Part shown: positions 28,167 to 52,259 of the stretch, piece after piece
Numbering within the stretch: the stretch's first letter is position 1
Layout: every line of letters begins with the position of its first letter
From: Halichondria panicea
Taxonomy: Eukaryota; Porifera; Demospongiae; Suberitida; Halichondriidae
Assembly (NCBI RefSeq): GCF_963675165.1
Contig: NC_087379.1
Span: forward strand, 1,988,201 to 2,052,200
Direction: 5' to 3'
DNA length: 64,000 nucleotides
The notes under the pieces: generated by a model
Seen by the model: only the letters and a program-made list of their open reading frames with translations
The model's database searches: none
Told to the model about the DNA's origin: nothing
Program-made: the position numbers and the translations under genes

Positions 28167-31105
28167 TCAAGTGGTAACAGGAGTTCGCAATTGCTGTTCA
28201 TTCGAGGGTAGCATCTGGGAGCCCATGTTGATATTCTGTAGCAACTGTCCCAGCCATTTCTTGGTGGTACTGTCATCCTTTAGGGAAATGGAGAAAGTGG
28301 TATCCTTTAGTTGGTCAGGTAGACAGCTCCTCAGGGCCTCCCTAGCTCTGTGTGTGTGTGTGTGTGCGGTGGAAATAGTAATACAGTCATACAATGCTTA
28401 TGCTGACTAACCAAAAAAGTGAGAAATTTGGGCGTAGCTGAGATTTGACTCATGACCTAACAACCCACCAACCCACAGCCAAATGCTCTTACCAACTGAC
28501 CTACAAGGACTGCAATATGGCAGCGGTGCTGGTCAATAATAAGGTAAAGATCTAGAGACTAAAAACGAAATGTTACCTGAGGTTATCCGAGAGACGGAGA
28601 TAACACCTGACTACATGTTTCAGCAGACGTGCAGACGGCTCCTTAGCTAACTGCTGCACCATCTTACCCTGCATCCAGAGTGTGAAGAGGAAGTAAACAT
28701 AAGGGATTAAAATGCTATCAAAACACTCTACACAGTAATTTCCCTGTGCAGTACTTTCCCACAGTACATGTAGGTTCACATGGAGGTCAAGGATGTTAGA
28801 TCACAAACCACTAATAAAACACCACTTCCACACACACTTCCTCTCAAACTCACGAGGACAGTAGCAACGTGAGAGAATCGCTCAAAGGTCTGACAGATGT
28901 AAGAGAGCCCAGTCTCATCCAGCAGTATCTTCTGCAGTATGAAGGTGGCCACTGTCTTTGAGAGCTCAGAGCCGGACTCCATTATCCTGAGACAGAGGGG
29001 AATGATCTCAGTGGTGAGGAGGAAGTTGATCACATCTTGCTCATCAGTCTGTGTGGCAGTGGTATTGTAAATAGAAGCAGCAAACTAATAACATAATAAT
29101 AATTATGACTGCATTTGAAGTCCCCCTCAGGCTACACGTAGACATGCTCTAGCCAGAGACACTAATATTATGGTTTAGTTAAAGACGCACACAGGGTTAG
29201 GTGTATACTAGAGGACACAACGTTTACATGGGAGTCAAGTATACAGTACATGTATTTCCTCACGCACCTTGACAAGGGCTCCCACCACGCCCAGACTGGT
29301 CAGCCTCAGGTACTCAAATGGACGAGACTTGCTCACAGTATGAAGAAAGGGGTACAAGAAGAGAGGAATATGGGCTGCAGATAATAACATGTAACAGTAC
29401 ATGTACAATGAACACTACTAAGGTATAAGGTAATAGTCTGTAGAGCTCACCATTCAAGAAAGCAGACCTTGTCTCAGGGTGTGAGGCCACACACTGGAGG
29501 AGGGCCAGGGCATTGCACACTCTGTTGGACTGCTGAGCCTACAGGGAGGAACAACAGATGTGCTGCTAACAAAGGAGGTCTCCATATAATACTACCACAC
29601 TCTGTAACAGAGGTAACACTTACTGTAAACAGTTAATTCCTACGCATACCAGTAACTAGTGCTTCGTATCTGTTCAAAAATGGAACACAATCTAAGTGCC
29701 TGGATGTGAAGGTTTCAAAACCAGGTAAGAAGACTACAATATTCAAAAGGGCTGCCACAGAGAGACAGTCCTGAAGCCACTGACACAATAGGACCTGATT
29801 AAGTGTAAAGGACAAAGTTTTAGGAAATTGGTAAAGATCACCAAATATGTAAGTGGTAAACAGATAAGGTACAGAGTACATGTACATGTATAGGAAATTG
29901 TGTGCAGCATTTATGGCCTCACAGTGAGACTGGGAGGGTTGATGACTGGGTAGATCATGACAATCTCCTGGAGGAGTGCTGACAGAGTACCAAAGGAGTA
30001 CCAGAGCATGGGTGCCAGGTCAGGGAGTACCTCTCTCTTCTTGCTCAGCTCTATCAGAGCATGCTCCCTCGTGTCAGGGTTGCTCAACTCTAGGATCCAT
30101 GTGTATACCTGCATGGGGGTGGATGAGTGGACCATGTTAGACTGTATGCAGTGACTTTAGAGCAAGTTTACAGCCTTCACAATCAAAGGATACATTTTGA
30201 GCCAGCAGCAACAGATGTTCCAATTAATTTTTACACATATACACAACTGAAACATCTATTGTCCTGATATGAAAGTAATGGTAGCTACACATTCTCCAGG
30301 ATATTTCAACAAGGGACACTATTTGTAACCATTACCATAACTACTCGGACTAGTACCTGCTCTCGATTGTCCCCTCCACTGTTGCCATTGTTATTACTGG
30401 TTGATGTGGTGGCAGGGGACTTCCCTGTCACGCCCAGTGCCCCCATCACCATGGCACCCCCACTCACACTGCTCGGCAGGGAACTTGCCATTGAGAAAAG
30501 CATTCCTACAGAGGGACACACGTACATGTATTACTACAATGTTTTGCGTGAGTGAAAATGAGCCAAATTAGCAGAAAATTGACACTTAGTGAAGTACCGG
30601 TGTAAGTTTTTGCGATTTTAGCTCGCATATTTTTGATGCTTGCAAAACATTGTAGTACATGTAATTAATACGGTACATGACGGGCTAGTGGAGTACAGAT
30701 ACACAATCATGCAAGACTGTACATGTATTGAACACATCAAACAGATTATGCTACAACTATTACACGGCACTAAAATATAAAGATAACCAATAACTTTGAT
30801 CTACATTCAGTATTCACAGGCTAGTATCAAGTATGTACCACACCCATAAACTTTTCACGCATCATGTTACCTTTATACTTTTAATTTCTTTTTTAATACA
30901 TTACAGTTTTTGTCCCACCTCCAGATGCAGACTTGATCATGGAGTGGCCGGGAGGGGGTGGGGTCTGAGCCATCGTCCCTGGCAACATGGCGGCAGTGAC
31001 GGGGGGAGAAGAGTCATGAGTCATAGCCCCGCCCACTTGATCCCCCGAGTACCCTGACATTGCACTGTGCATGGAGGAACCAGTCGGGGAAGAGATGGAC
31101 CTCAT
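28167..31105 (-). CDS. CNOT9: CCR4-NOT complex subunit 9 (Rcd1/Caf40) with N-terminal extension
   Basis: Eight phase-consistent exons: 30919-31105, 30357-30505, 29923-30108, 29451-29538, 29268-29374, 28854-29048, 28577-28668 and 28167-28347 (394 residues). From residue 113 the protein follows the armadillo-repeat core of CNOT9 almost throughout: [102 protein letters not shown]9 is the scaffold that binds CNOT1 and Trp-containing partners such as GW182 in mRNA deadenylation. Unlike the human protein (299 aa), the first 112 residues are a Ser/Gly/Pro/Met-rich low-complexity segment. An acceptor just before 31118 means a further upstream exon is possible, so Met1 is provisional. Confidence 0.93.
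28436..28512 (-). ncRNA. tRNA-like fossil (possible SINE head) in CNOT9 intron
   Basis: On the minus strand an A-box-like TAGGTCAGTTGG (28493-28504) and a B-box-like GAGTCAAATCTC (about 28440-28451) stand about tRNA distance apart. The acceptor arms do not pair, so it is not a working tRNA. It could be a tRNA-derived SINE or a chance match. Confidence 0.35.
30530..30675. mobile_element. eroded MITE family A copy in CNOT9 intron 1
   Basis: Inverted segments TACAATGTTTTGCG (about 30535) and GCAAAACATTGTAGTAC (about 30643-30659) with a nearby ATACGGTA match the ends of the family A elements, but the interior is largely diverged. Confidence 0.5.
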
Positions 31106-31556
31106 CGGAGGGTAACGCTGGACAAGGGGGGGAGGGGAGAGAAAAGAGAGAACAAATAATTATTGTCATTTTTAAAATTGGCACTTTGTTAAAAATTAAT
31201 GTTATTTTTACCCAAGGTAGTGATGTAAGAAGCAGAATGGAAGTGTATGAAGTTATGTGTAGCTATGTGTATGAAGTTACCACATGTGTATTGTTGAACT
31301 GATTCATAGACATCTTGCAGAAGAGAGAGCCAGGAGTTTGTTCACAAAGGCTAGCCCAGTGCAGCTAGCTCAGCAGTTTGAGAGATGGTATTGAGCTTTG
31401 ACCTTTTTCACTGTCTCTCTTTGTACCCTCCCCTCCATACCACGTACCACGTGTCAAATTTGTCTAATCGACCCTTTTCCAAACAGTTGTGTCACCTAGC
31501 TAGACTTTTTTAGATCTGATTTTCTACTTGATTGCCTTCTTACAGAGACCCTCAGT
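31106..31556. promoter_or_regulatory. divergent promoter region, CNOT9 (-) and SPT5 (+)
   Basis: The two genes start 451 bp apart on opposite strands. Splice acceptors just before each start (about 31119 minus, 31550 plus) suggest that both have a short upstream noncoding exon inside this interval. Confidence 0.45.
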
Positions 31557-44149
<12,593 letters not shown>

Positions 44150-45190
44150 ACTTTGAACCTTGAACTTTAGTTATTGATTTAAATAAGACATTGATAACTT
44201 ATGGTAGTATATTTTGATCAGTTACTGTATGACTGTACACATCACGCGACATGCTGTCATTACAATATTATTATTGACAATTTATTGATAATGCTTCATA
44301 ACACACTTTGAACACAAAGGTAATGATGGAGGGTGTACAGGGTCAATGGGTGTACTTGCAGGTTTGATACACATAACGTGTGATACAATAAGGTAGTATA
44401 ATGAGATTAGTGGCTAACATTTCACAATGAAAGAGTGATTGTTCAAAGTCCCCTCTCTCGATCTAGCGACTGTTGCCCAGATCGATGGGCTTGCTGTACG
44501 ACCTCTGGGCCACCTCATTATAATCATGTCTATAGATTCATCTCATATATCACCTCAACGTATGGGTGTGTGTGCATGGCGGCGATGGGAGGAGTGGAGG
44601 GAGCTTGCAGCACTGCATTCACAAGGTCAAACACTGACAACAGAAGATTGATAGTTTTTAGTAAGTGTACTTTGACCCCAACTTGCAGCTTGAACAACCT
44701 AGCTAGCTAGCTGGGGAGATTCAACAGCATGCAGAGGCTAATCTACAGGCAAAGGAACTATAGTTAAGTAAGCATACTAAAGTGTTGCAATAACTAATTA
44801 TTTTGTTTGCTTGAAATGGTTCTTGTTGGATACAGTGCGTACATGTAGTTTTAATTTATATCCCTCCACACCCCAGGGACCCGGACCTGTCTGGACTCCC
44901 TACTCTATATAAGCTGATAATTAATTCTAGCCCATAAGACTTATATTATTTATTTTTAATATATAAATATAATATTCATATCATTAATTTATACACTGTT
45001 TGCAAACTGTAGACACTTTTCACAGGTGGACTATGTGGACTCGTCTCGTAACCAGGTGGTCCTCAAGATGATCCCTTGTATCGACTACACCCGCAAGAGG
45101 GGGTGCTCCGTAGCTCCGATGAGGAGGGCAGAAAAAGAAGAGGACGACCATCAACCAAGCTCTTCGACCCAGAGGACATTAGGTTTGTAA
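44150..45190 (+). pseudogene. broken SPT5 fragments, copy A (exon 5 end, 6, 7 start, 9)
   Basis: After the true stop, pieces of SPT5 recur: the exon 5 tail (about 44602-44624), exon 6 (44709-44769), the exon 7 start (about 44872-44900, then truncated) and a full-length exon 9 with its acceptor (45026-45182). The exon 9 copy has lost one base in AAGAGGGGAGTGCTC, which shifts the frame, and exon 8 is missing. Intron sequence between the exons is also copied, so this is a DNA-level duplication and not a retrocopy. The same set recurs at 54571-55896. Confidence 0.85.
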
Positions 45191-45818
45191 TACACTGTTG
45201 TCTCTGTAGTGACAATGTAAAGTACATGTACAACCTGTACGTAACTTTCATCTAGACTCATAGCTGCATGTATAAGCTACACTGTACTCGCTATAATAAT
45301 ATAAACGGTGTGTTGAGTGAAAATCCCGGTACGACCGTGCAATGTGTAAAATGCGTTCTTTTTATCATCCCCTATCTATAATATAAACTGGCGTACAACA
45401 CGTACTGATTGTACATAATTATACACTAATAAACTTGCCAAATTGAACAGTGCGTGAGTGTTACATACATGGTCCACTTAAGCTTTTATAAACTTGATTG
45501 AACCCTTGTTGTTTCTCCGACCCCAGCTGCATCAAATCTTTATGCATTACAGTACATGCATGCACGTGTAACCGTACTCGGCCCGACTGTATTCGTAGTC
45601 AGTAACTTATATAAGATCAGACACAGGTTTCTCCTTCTATTATTTAGACTTGTATATATATATATACCATTGATTTTCATTTTAGCAATGTGCATGCATG
45701 CAATGCATGCAGTGTCATGCAGGCTTTGATGTCAATTCCATTCTACCAATTGTTACAAGTCACTCTTTTAAAACGTTATGCACAGAATATAATACTTAAT
45801 TGTGCATGTTATTGTTGT

Positions 45819-47858
45819 TTACTTCGTGCAGACAACACAGTTGACTTCTTTATCGGTATTGTAAGGAGGGCAGGGTAGACCAGTATCACAGTTAGCTTCA
45901 ACATGGTAGAACAGAGCACCATTAGTATTTGCATGACCTCCAGGCACCGACTCTTGTCCTTTGTCAACACATTCGAACATTGAGCGTTTATGGGTGTGAT
46001 GATCAGACATGAGATATCCCTCGTACTCTTTGGTCCAGTATTGAGGGCATGAAGTCTTTGCAGGAATCATGAGAACAATTAATCGACTCACCACAAGGCA
46101 GACCGAACAGGGAACATTGTGGTCATGTGTGCCTCGGACTGGATGTTCATATTCAGTACCATAGATGTACATGTTTCCTTGAATACCACTTTGAAAAGGT
46201 AGAGTGTATTCTGGATCAAGAGGTAAGCATAGATAATTTGCTGCCCCACCACTGTGAGTGTAGTGGCTCCCTCCAACTATCCCGTTGTATATCCGCTCTG
46301 TTCCAGGCACGTTTGGACAAGTGCTGTTTCCCCACCTTGTGTACACAACACCTTCGTTCTTTGGTCTTGGAAGCTGACTTTTGGCATATAAAGTGGTACA
46401 ATTATTATATATATATATATATATATACAGCAAGTATATGTGACAATGTATATGCCTCGATCAGTGCGTATGCCCAGTGAGGTAGGTATATATATATAGT
46501 GTTTATCTGCATTGTAGACATGCAGCTATATATATAGCTGCTTAATAATAAAATGCAAGTATATAAACTTCTATATATAAACCGTATACATTGTAAGCGT
46601 GTAATTTTCGAGGGGTAAAATATTCGTTATTTTCGTGGGCAAGCTGACCTCCACAAACATTTTCCACATGAAAACGTAGGCGTGGCTTATCGGAATGCAT
46701 GTAATGTAGTGCAGGCAATGAAGTCAAATAAAATTTACTTATGAAAATCACCGTCTTCGAGTTGAGCGAATTTTTACCCCACAGAAATTACCCGCTATAC
46801 AGTATATATAGCAGGGTGTCATACAGGGGGAAAAGGGGGATATCCCCCCTATAGTTACAATTTCACCCCCCTTTCAAGTACTAGTTGTATGGCTGAGTGT
46901 CCATAGATGGGTATTAAAATAACAGTCGACCTTTTTTTAGCAACATTTTCTGGTTACTTTTCTCATTTCCCCCTCTACTTCAAAATCCTGTAGGCTTTTC
47001 TATAGTTGGATTGGATGTGCAAAATAAGGCTTCGTTCTTGAGTATAGGTATGGCTATAGTTTTGCGTACTTTGAAGGCCAATGCATGCAGTCTCTTTAGA
47101 CTTGTGCGTATATACCGTATAGCACGAAATGTTCATTTTCGCTGATTTTACATGTGGGTTAGCAATCCTACACGAACTGCTATAATGTGCAAAGATTAAA
47201 GGCGTGGCTTCCGGTAAGCAGTCATTTCCACGAACATTGCGCAACGAAATGCTTTTAGAGGCCATTCCATGGAATAAGTGCCTCGAAAATTTCGCGCTAT
47301 ACGGTATTATATTGTCCTATAATTATAACCGCTAAAACAAAACGGTAGTCAATAAAGGGCGTGACACCTAACTCTGTCCCTAACCTTATATATATAACCT
47401 ATTGACCTGCATGCACTGTTTCATGAGAGCATGCATGCAGCAGCCAGGAACTTTTGGCAATCTTCTTAGCCAACAATCATGCACGGTCAATCATTTTGTT
47501 ATTTATATAGGACTGCATCATACATGTGCAGCTTTCTATACCCGCGCTGCTTTTATTGTCAATACCGTATTATTAGAATATTTTGCTGGTGAAAAACCTT
47601 TGCGTAAAAACCTTTGCGTAAAAACCTTTGCGTATGAGCCAAATTAGTATGCAGAAAAGTTAACCTATATTGCGATGTAAAACTATTGGGTTTTGCGATT
47701 TTATTGTTGCTAATTAATCAACTCTCGCAAAGTTCGCATATTATGTTTGATGCTCGCAAAACATTCTATAGTGTTGTGCTAAAATTATACGAGTCTGAGT
47801 CAATTACCTGTAGTACTTGCACAGCAACTAGAACCACAACAAACACCCACCACTTCAT
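45819..47858 (-). CDS. short-chain collagen family member without a triple helix (secreted spongin-type domain)
   Basis: Two exons, 47808-47858 and 45819-46373, join in phase 0 to give 201 residues. Exon 1 is a signal peptide (MKWWVFVVVLVAVQVLQ). Exon 2 starts [16 protein letters not shown] and runs to a C-terminal ...CVVCTK with ten cysteines, the C-terminal domain found in the intact paralogue at 57811-58613. All Gly-X-Y repeats, about 90 residues in the paralogue, are missing. The join falls between two CCRGGACCA-like sequences of the collagen exon, as a repeat-mediated deletion would leave. The frame is open throughout. Intron 1 (1.4 kb) has been enlarged by three MITEs. Likely an extracellular-matrix protein; whether it is expressed is unknown. 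Confidence 0.75.
46582..46803. mobile_element. MITE family C copy 2
   Basis: Ends GTAATTTTCGAGGGGTAAAA and CCCCACAGAAATTACCCGCT resemble the element at 19068-19272. It lies inside intron 1 of the collagen-less gene. Confidence 0.65.
47113..47306. mobile_element. MITE family B copy 2
   Basis: Starts TACCGTATAGCACGAAATGT and ends AAATTTCGCGCTATACGGTA. The interior matches the reverse complement of 39341-39570, including the GGCGTGGCTTCC stretch. Confidence 0.8.
47563..47775. mobile_element. MITE family A copy 3
   Basis: Left end TACCGTATTATTAGAATATT; the interior is in reverse orientation relative to 12679-12893, and the right end is partly eroded (GCTCGCAAAACATTCTATAG). AAAACCTTTGCGT is tandemly repeated inside. 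Confidence 0.7.
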
Positions 47859-47936
47859 GCCAAGTCTATCTTCCTGCAATGAAATAATTATGTGCAGAGA
47901 AATAATTCTTCAGCTAGAGTGCATGTATATAAATCC

Positions 47937-48875
47937 GACTAGAAAAACATTTGCAATGTGAAAAATTGCTAGGATTGGCCAGGGGAACCACAAAAAAGCG
48001 TGGGAACAAGAAATCAGACGAGAGCATAACTCCAATCCGTTACAACGTCAATCACATGTACTGGTAGTTTTCCCATGTTTTCCCAGCCAATATGCCACGC
48101 AATTTTATTAGTGATGACCAATCCCTATATACCGTATATGCTCGATCAGAGGCCGCTCTTGTATAAAGGCCGCACTCAAACAGTAGCCTCCCTTGCTAGC
48201 AAAATGAAACATTTAGTAGCCGCTCTCAAATAGTAGCCTCAGTGAACTTTGACTTTAGCATTTCTGCACGTGGCAGCCAAAAAAATTATTACTAGCAGCT
48301 AGCTACATGTACGTAGCTATGAGTAGCAGCTTGTTAGTGCTTCACAAAGACTTTCTCATGGCAGAGTTCAAGTTTATGCAGGTGAAAACAACTTTTGATG
48401 ACAAACTAAATTATCTGGAGCTAATAAACGCCGCTCTTGAACTGTGGCCCCTCTTGAATTGTAGCCTCCTCTTCCAGCAAAATGAAACATTTAGTAGCCG
48501 CGGCTCCTGATCAAGCATATACGGTATTTATTATACATCCATTTTGGAATGTGCGGGCACATAATCATGATGATTTGTGATGAATTGATGTTCCTAATAC
48601 ATGCAGTGTTGAGCACAGGTATATACACACAGTCCATCCATGCCTAGTAACATGCACGGATCGTACTGGTGACCTGCATGGAATGATGTGGTGGATGGAA
48701 GCTGATAGATGGATCTGGAACACAGTCTATATACTATGTATTGTACATGTTCATGACGTTGTAACGGATTGGAGTTATGCTCTCGTCGGATTTCTTGTTT
48801 CCACGCTTTTTTGTGGTTCCTCTGGCCAATCCTAGCAATTTTTAACATTGCAAATGTTTTTCTAGTCGCATTAAT
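47937..48875. mobile_element. composite element with about 120-bp inverted ends
   Basis: Sequence 47937-48056 (GACTAGAAAAACATTTGCAA onward) recurs inverted at about 48752-48875. Between the two arms sits a separate MITE (48130-48536). The pair of long arms looks like a foldback transposon that was later hit by a smaller one. Confidence 0.75.
48130..48536. mobile_element. MITE family E
   Basis: About 407 bp with ends TACCGTATATGCTCGATCAG and CTGATCAAGCATATACGGTA, TA at each side. The interior repeats AAAATGAAACATTTAGTAGCC twice. Confidence 0.85.
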
Positions 48876-50088
48876 TCCCTTTCTTTTTCAGTACAGTTTA
48901 CGTATCATGACATGCATAAGTGGAACGTCAAGAGGCAGTACAGAAGTTCAAGAAGAGAAGACAGGACTGATCAGATATCTTCTCGAATATCTCTGAATGA
49001 GTAATATTGCTTGATATGTTGAATTTGCGAATCAGTATTAAATGACAGCCATTTTAAGAGCATGATATCTAGCCAGTGCATATAGCATGCCTGTCAGAGA
49101 AAGGGAGCTAGAGCTGAACAGTGTGAAGAAAAGCAACACCTCAGGCTCTGGAGAAGCAACTGCTGCACTGATTTTAGGCGCACGGTTTATTAGCCATGCC
49201 TATCTATTATTAATTGGCCACAAAGCAATTGCTGAGTCATTAAAGATGGCGGAATTGTCTAGGTATAAGAGACTGAGAGGCCATCTGCCTCGTGGAAGCA
49301 ATCGCAAATCTGAAGAAGCGCTTTGTAATCCAGGTTGTAGTTGTTTGGAAACCCTGTGCAGAATGTCCTGGAGATGGCTGTACTTGGAGCAAATACTGGG
49401 CAAGAAACTTACTCACTTACTTGGAAGCTTTACAAAAAAGTTAAATATCACGTGCCCTCAAATTAAAGGCACTAAAAGAAAAGAAACGGATATCTGTACG
49501 GTTTTTTGGTCATGAATATAATTATGACTAAATCAATAAGTAAAAATTATGCACTTCCGCTTATTGAGGAAGTTAGGGGTGTGTTTTCAATTAAAAATGA
49601 AATGAGAGATACAAAGAGAGAAAAGGCTAGATAAACTATCTGTCTAGCCAGTTCCTTGATGTGGCCTTTCCCTGCAGAGATAGAACAGTTTGAACTAGCC
49701 TCGATTCCAGGCCGCTTGAACAAAGCCAATCCTATGTAAAACCTACTGGTTTTACTAATAGTGTATATATAGCACTATATACGGTATACATGTAACTTAG
49801 TTTGGAGCCTGGAGGTGCGTGAACACATTTTCTCTTTGCACGCAATCGTCACAGTATATATATATAGTGTGTATATATATGCATGCATGGCGTCAAATAC
49901 ACATATATATAGCTGGCATGCATACAGATTTAGGAACAACATGTAAATGAACTCACCAATTTAAGCAGCGTTTTCCTCTCTTTTTAATTATAGAGCTTGA
50001 CCGTTTTAAACACACTGTTTCCTAGCTATTTACAACCATGCATGTTATGCAAGTCAATCTGCACTTTTATAGCACTTTAGATCATGTT
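48876..50088. other. non-coding part of the duplicated collagen flank and insertion
   Basis: An open frame at 49087-49515 (142 codons) has no recognisable domain, and I do not call it a gene. From about 49800 the sequence (TTTGGAGCCTGGAGGT, then GCAATCGTCAC) again matches the upstream flanks of the other collagen copies at 58830 and 62870, so the intervening 1.8-1.9 kb (about 47940-49770) is an insertion into this copy. Confidence 0.6.
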
Positions 50089-50430
50089 TGTCATAAATAC
50101 TGCAATCTGATTGGTTAGAGGAAATGTTCTATCCAATTTAGAAAATCATGTACTTCAATAGAAAATCATGTACTTCAATAGAAAATCATGTACTTCACTT
50201 AGAAAATCATGTAGCAAAGATTAGATAAGAACATTCAAATCTGATTGGCTAAATACTCATGGTTGCTATGATCTAAAATGCTTAGACACTGTTTAAGAAG
50301 TTTCCACATGATTTAGAAGTCCTCAGGGCTAGTAGAACCCTCACTGCGTTCGGGATACTACAACCAGCCCTTTGGGCTTCTAAATCATGTAGAAACTTCC
50401 TAAACAGTGTCTAACTATTATATATACGCC
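50089..50430. mobile_element. repeat family D copy 2
   Basis: Near-identical to 37347-37650, but with about four tandem TAGAAAATCATGTACTTCAA units in place of two. The inverted arms are TAGACACTGTTTAAGAAGTT and AACTTCCTAAACAGTGTCTA. Confidence 0.85.
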
Positions 50431-51054
50431 TATTACTATACTGTGGGTGGCCTGACAGGTGGTCTGCATGTGTCTGACCTTTGAGTGTGGTCGCTGTTAA
50501 TGTCAAGTGTCCACCCCATTTTGTGTTTGGTGTGTATATTTAGAGGAGGAAACCTTACAGGGTAACTCTCCCATGCATGCATTAACTATAGTTGCTGAGC
50601 ATGTGTGTTGTGCTTTTACCTGCATTGAGACCCAAAGGAACAAAGAACACGTCTGCATGTTAGAATTTCTGAAAAGAACTGCTATATTATTATGACACAT
50701 TACAGGTTTTTTACCTTTTTACCTGTTTTTATTCCCTGTACCCCAGAGGAGGTGGGACGTGTGTCATCAGTCACATGGCAATTATGGAATGTGTGACATA
50801 CAACGTTTATGTTAGGCTCTTGACCTTTAACCTTTGCTTACATTTCAGTGTAGCTATGGTGCCTGTGGTAGATCTACTGTTGTGCTCTCTAGCAAGCTTT
50901 GACCTTTTTGGTTGATAGTGCTGTCAACATGTTGATATTATGCACTGTCAGGTTTCCACCCATTTTGTGGCACACCATACAAAAACAAAATGGGGAGAAA
51001 ATCTCACAGTGAAACCCTGTCAGGTTATGTTTGATGACACAGTCCCCCTACAGT
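50431..51054. other. no gene seen; copied flank sequence
   Basis: Sequence resembling 59170-59410 and 63170-63340 (GGCCTG.CAGGTGG, and CCATTTTGTGT motifs in both orientations), that is, upstream flank of the collagen copies. No exon is recognised. Confidence 0.45.
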
Positions 51055-51996
51055 AGTCAGGAACGTACTGGTATGATTTCATCTAGTGGAAGAACCCCTC
51101 GTTTGGAGCCAAGACCCCATGGTTCCGGGGCAGTATGGCCCCCATGCACAGCTCTCAAACACCTGCATGCACGACAGTGAGTTGGGGGGAGGGTATATAT
51201 GTCACACTTTTTAATTTGTTTTTTTGCGATGTACCTCTTGCGTTTAGAGATCACTTACAAAGAGAGAGAGTATCGAACGTAGGCATACTGTGCATCAGAT
51301 GTATGCGGAGAGTAACGTGACTTCCTGTATCTGTCACAAGCTTGGAATTTGCACACTGACCAATCCAAGTGTGGGTGATGTAATGTATCAAGAAAGTAGA
51401 TTACATCACCCACACTTGGATGGGTTAATGTATCAAGAAAGTAGATTACATCACCCACACTTGGATGGGTTGATAGATTACATCACCCACGCTTGGATTG
51501 GTCAGTGTGCAAATTCCAAGCTTGTGACAGATACAGGAAGTCACGTTACTCTCCGCATACATCTGATACACAGTATGCCTACGTTCGATACTCTCTTCTC
51601 TATCATATACTCTTGGTGAAAATCATGTCCTTTTGCTACCTTTGTCTGTAGCAATATTATGAGGCTACTAATAATTTTCCCCCTCTTCTCCACAACAGGT
51701 GGTCGTAGCCCCCCCCCCAGCTATGGGTACATGACCCTTCTCATGATCCCTCTCAGACCCCCCAGCATGGCGGTAGTGCCTGGGACCCCAGTGTGGCTAA
51801 CACTCCAGCAAGGTGTGCGTACACATGCAGCTCCTCTGTAGTGCAGCACAGTGAGCTACGGCAGTATGTGTATACTGACGTACCTTCTGTGTGTACTCTA
51901 GTCCAATGAATACATGTAGCCTGCCATGTTGTATATATACTGAAAGTGTGTTCATAATAAATTATTGTTCCTCTCTTTGTCAGACCTGATGAGCCA
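51055..51996 (+). pseudogene. broken SPT5 fragments, exons 18-20
   Basis: Copies of exon 18 (about 51055-51178, shortened and out of frame), exon 19 (51699-51812, with splice sites kept but frame lost after an insertion in CGTAGCCCCCCCCCC) and only the first bases of exon 20 (51983-51996). A large hairpin (51262-51600) has been inserted in the copied intron 18. Confidence 0.85.
51262..51600. repeat. large hairpin with about 120-bp arms
   Basis: Left arm (from GAGAGAGTATCGAACGTAGG) and right arm (ending TACGTTCGATACTCTC) are close inverted copies. The loop side contains three tandem TTACATCACCCACACTTGGA units. A shorter relative lies at 60940-61110, in both cases near an SPT5 exon copy. Confidence 0.85.
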
Positions 51997-52259
51997 CAAA
52001 TACACTACAATGATATTATCAATAGATGCATGCATGTATACAACTTCATATAGATAGATCCACTTTCTTTGTATGAAATTCATTTCGAAAAAAGCTTATT
52101 CATCACTTAAATTTTTGAGCAAGAGCATAACATAGCAAGAGGCATTAGCACAGCGCAGCTTAATTGCAACACTCGTTATACATGTAAACAAAATTGTCTT
52201 GCTATACCGTGCCAATAAAGTTGCATACCATGTAATAACTACAATGTCATGCAGTTAGT

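Noticed and set aside
49087-49515. 142-codon open frame on the plus strand
   Set aside because: No family motif, no plausible splice partners, and it lies inside an insertion absent from the paralogous collagen flanks.
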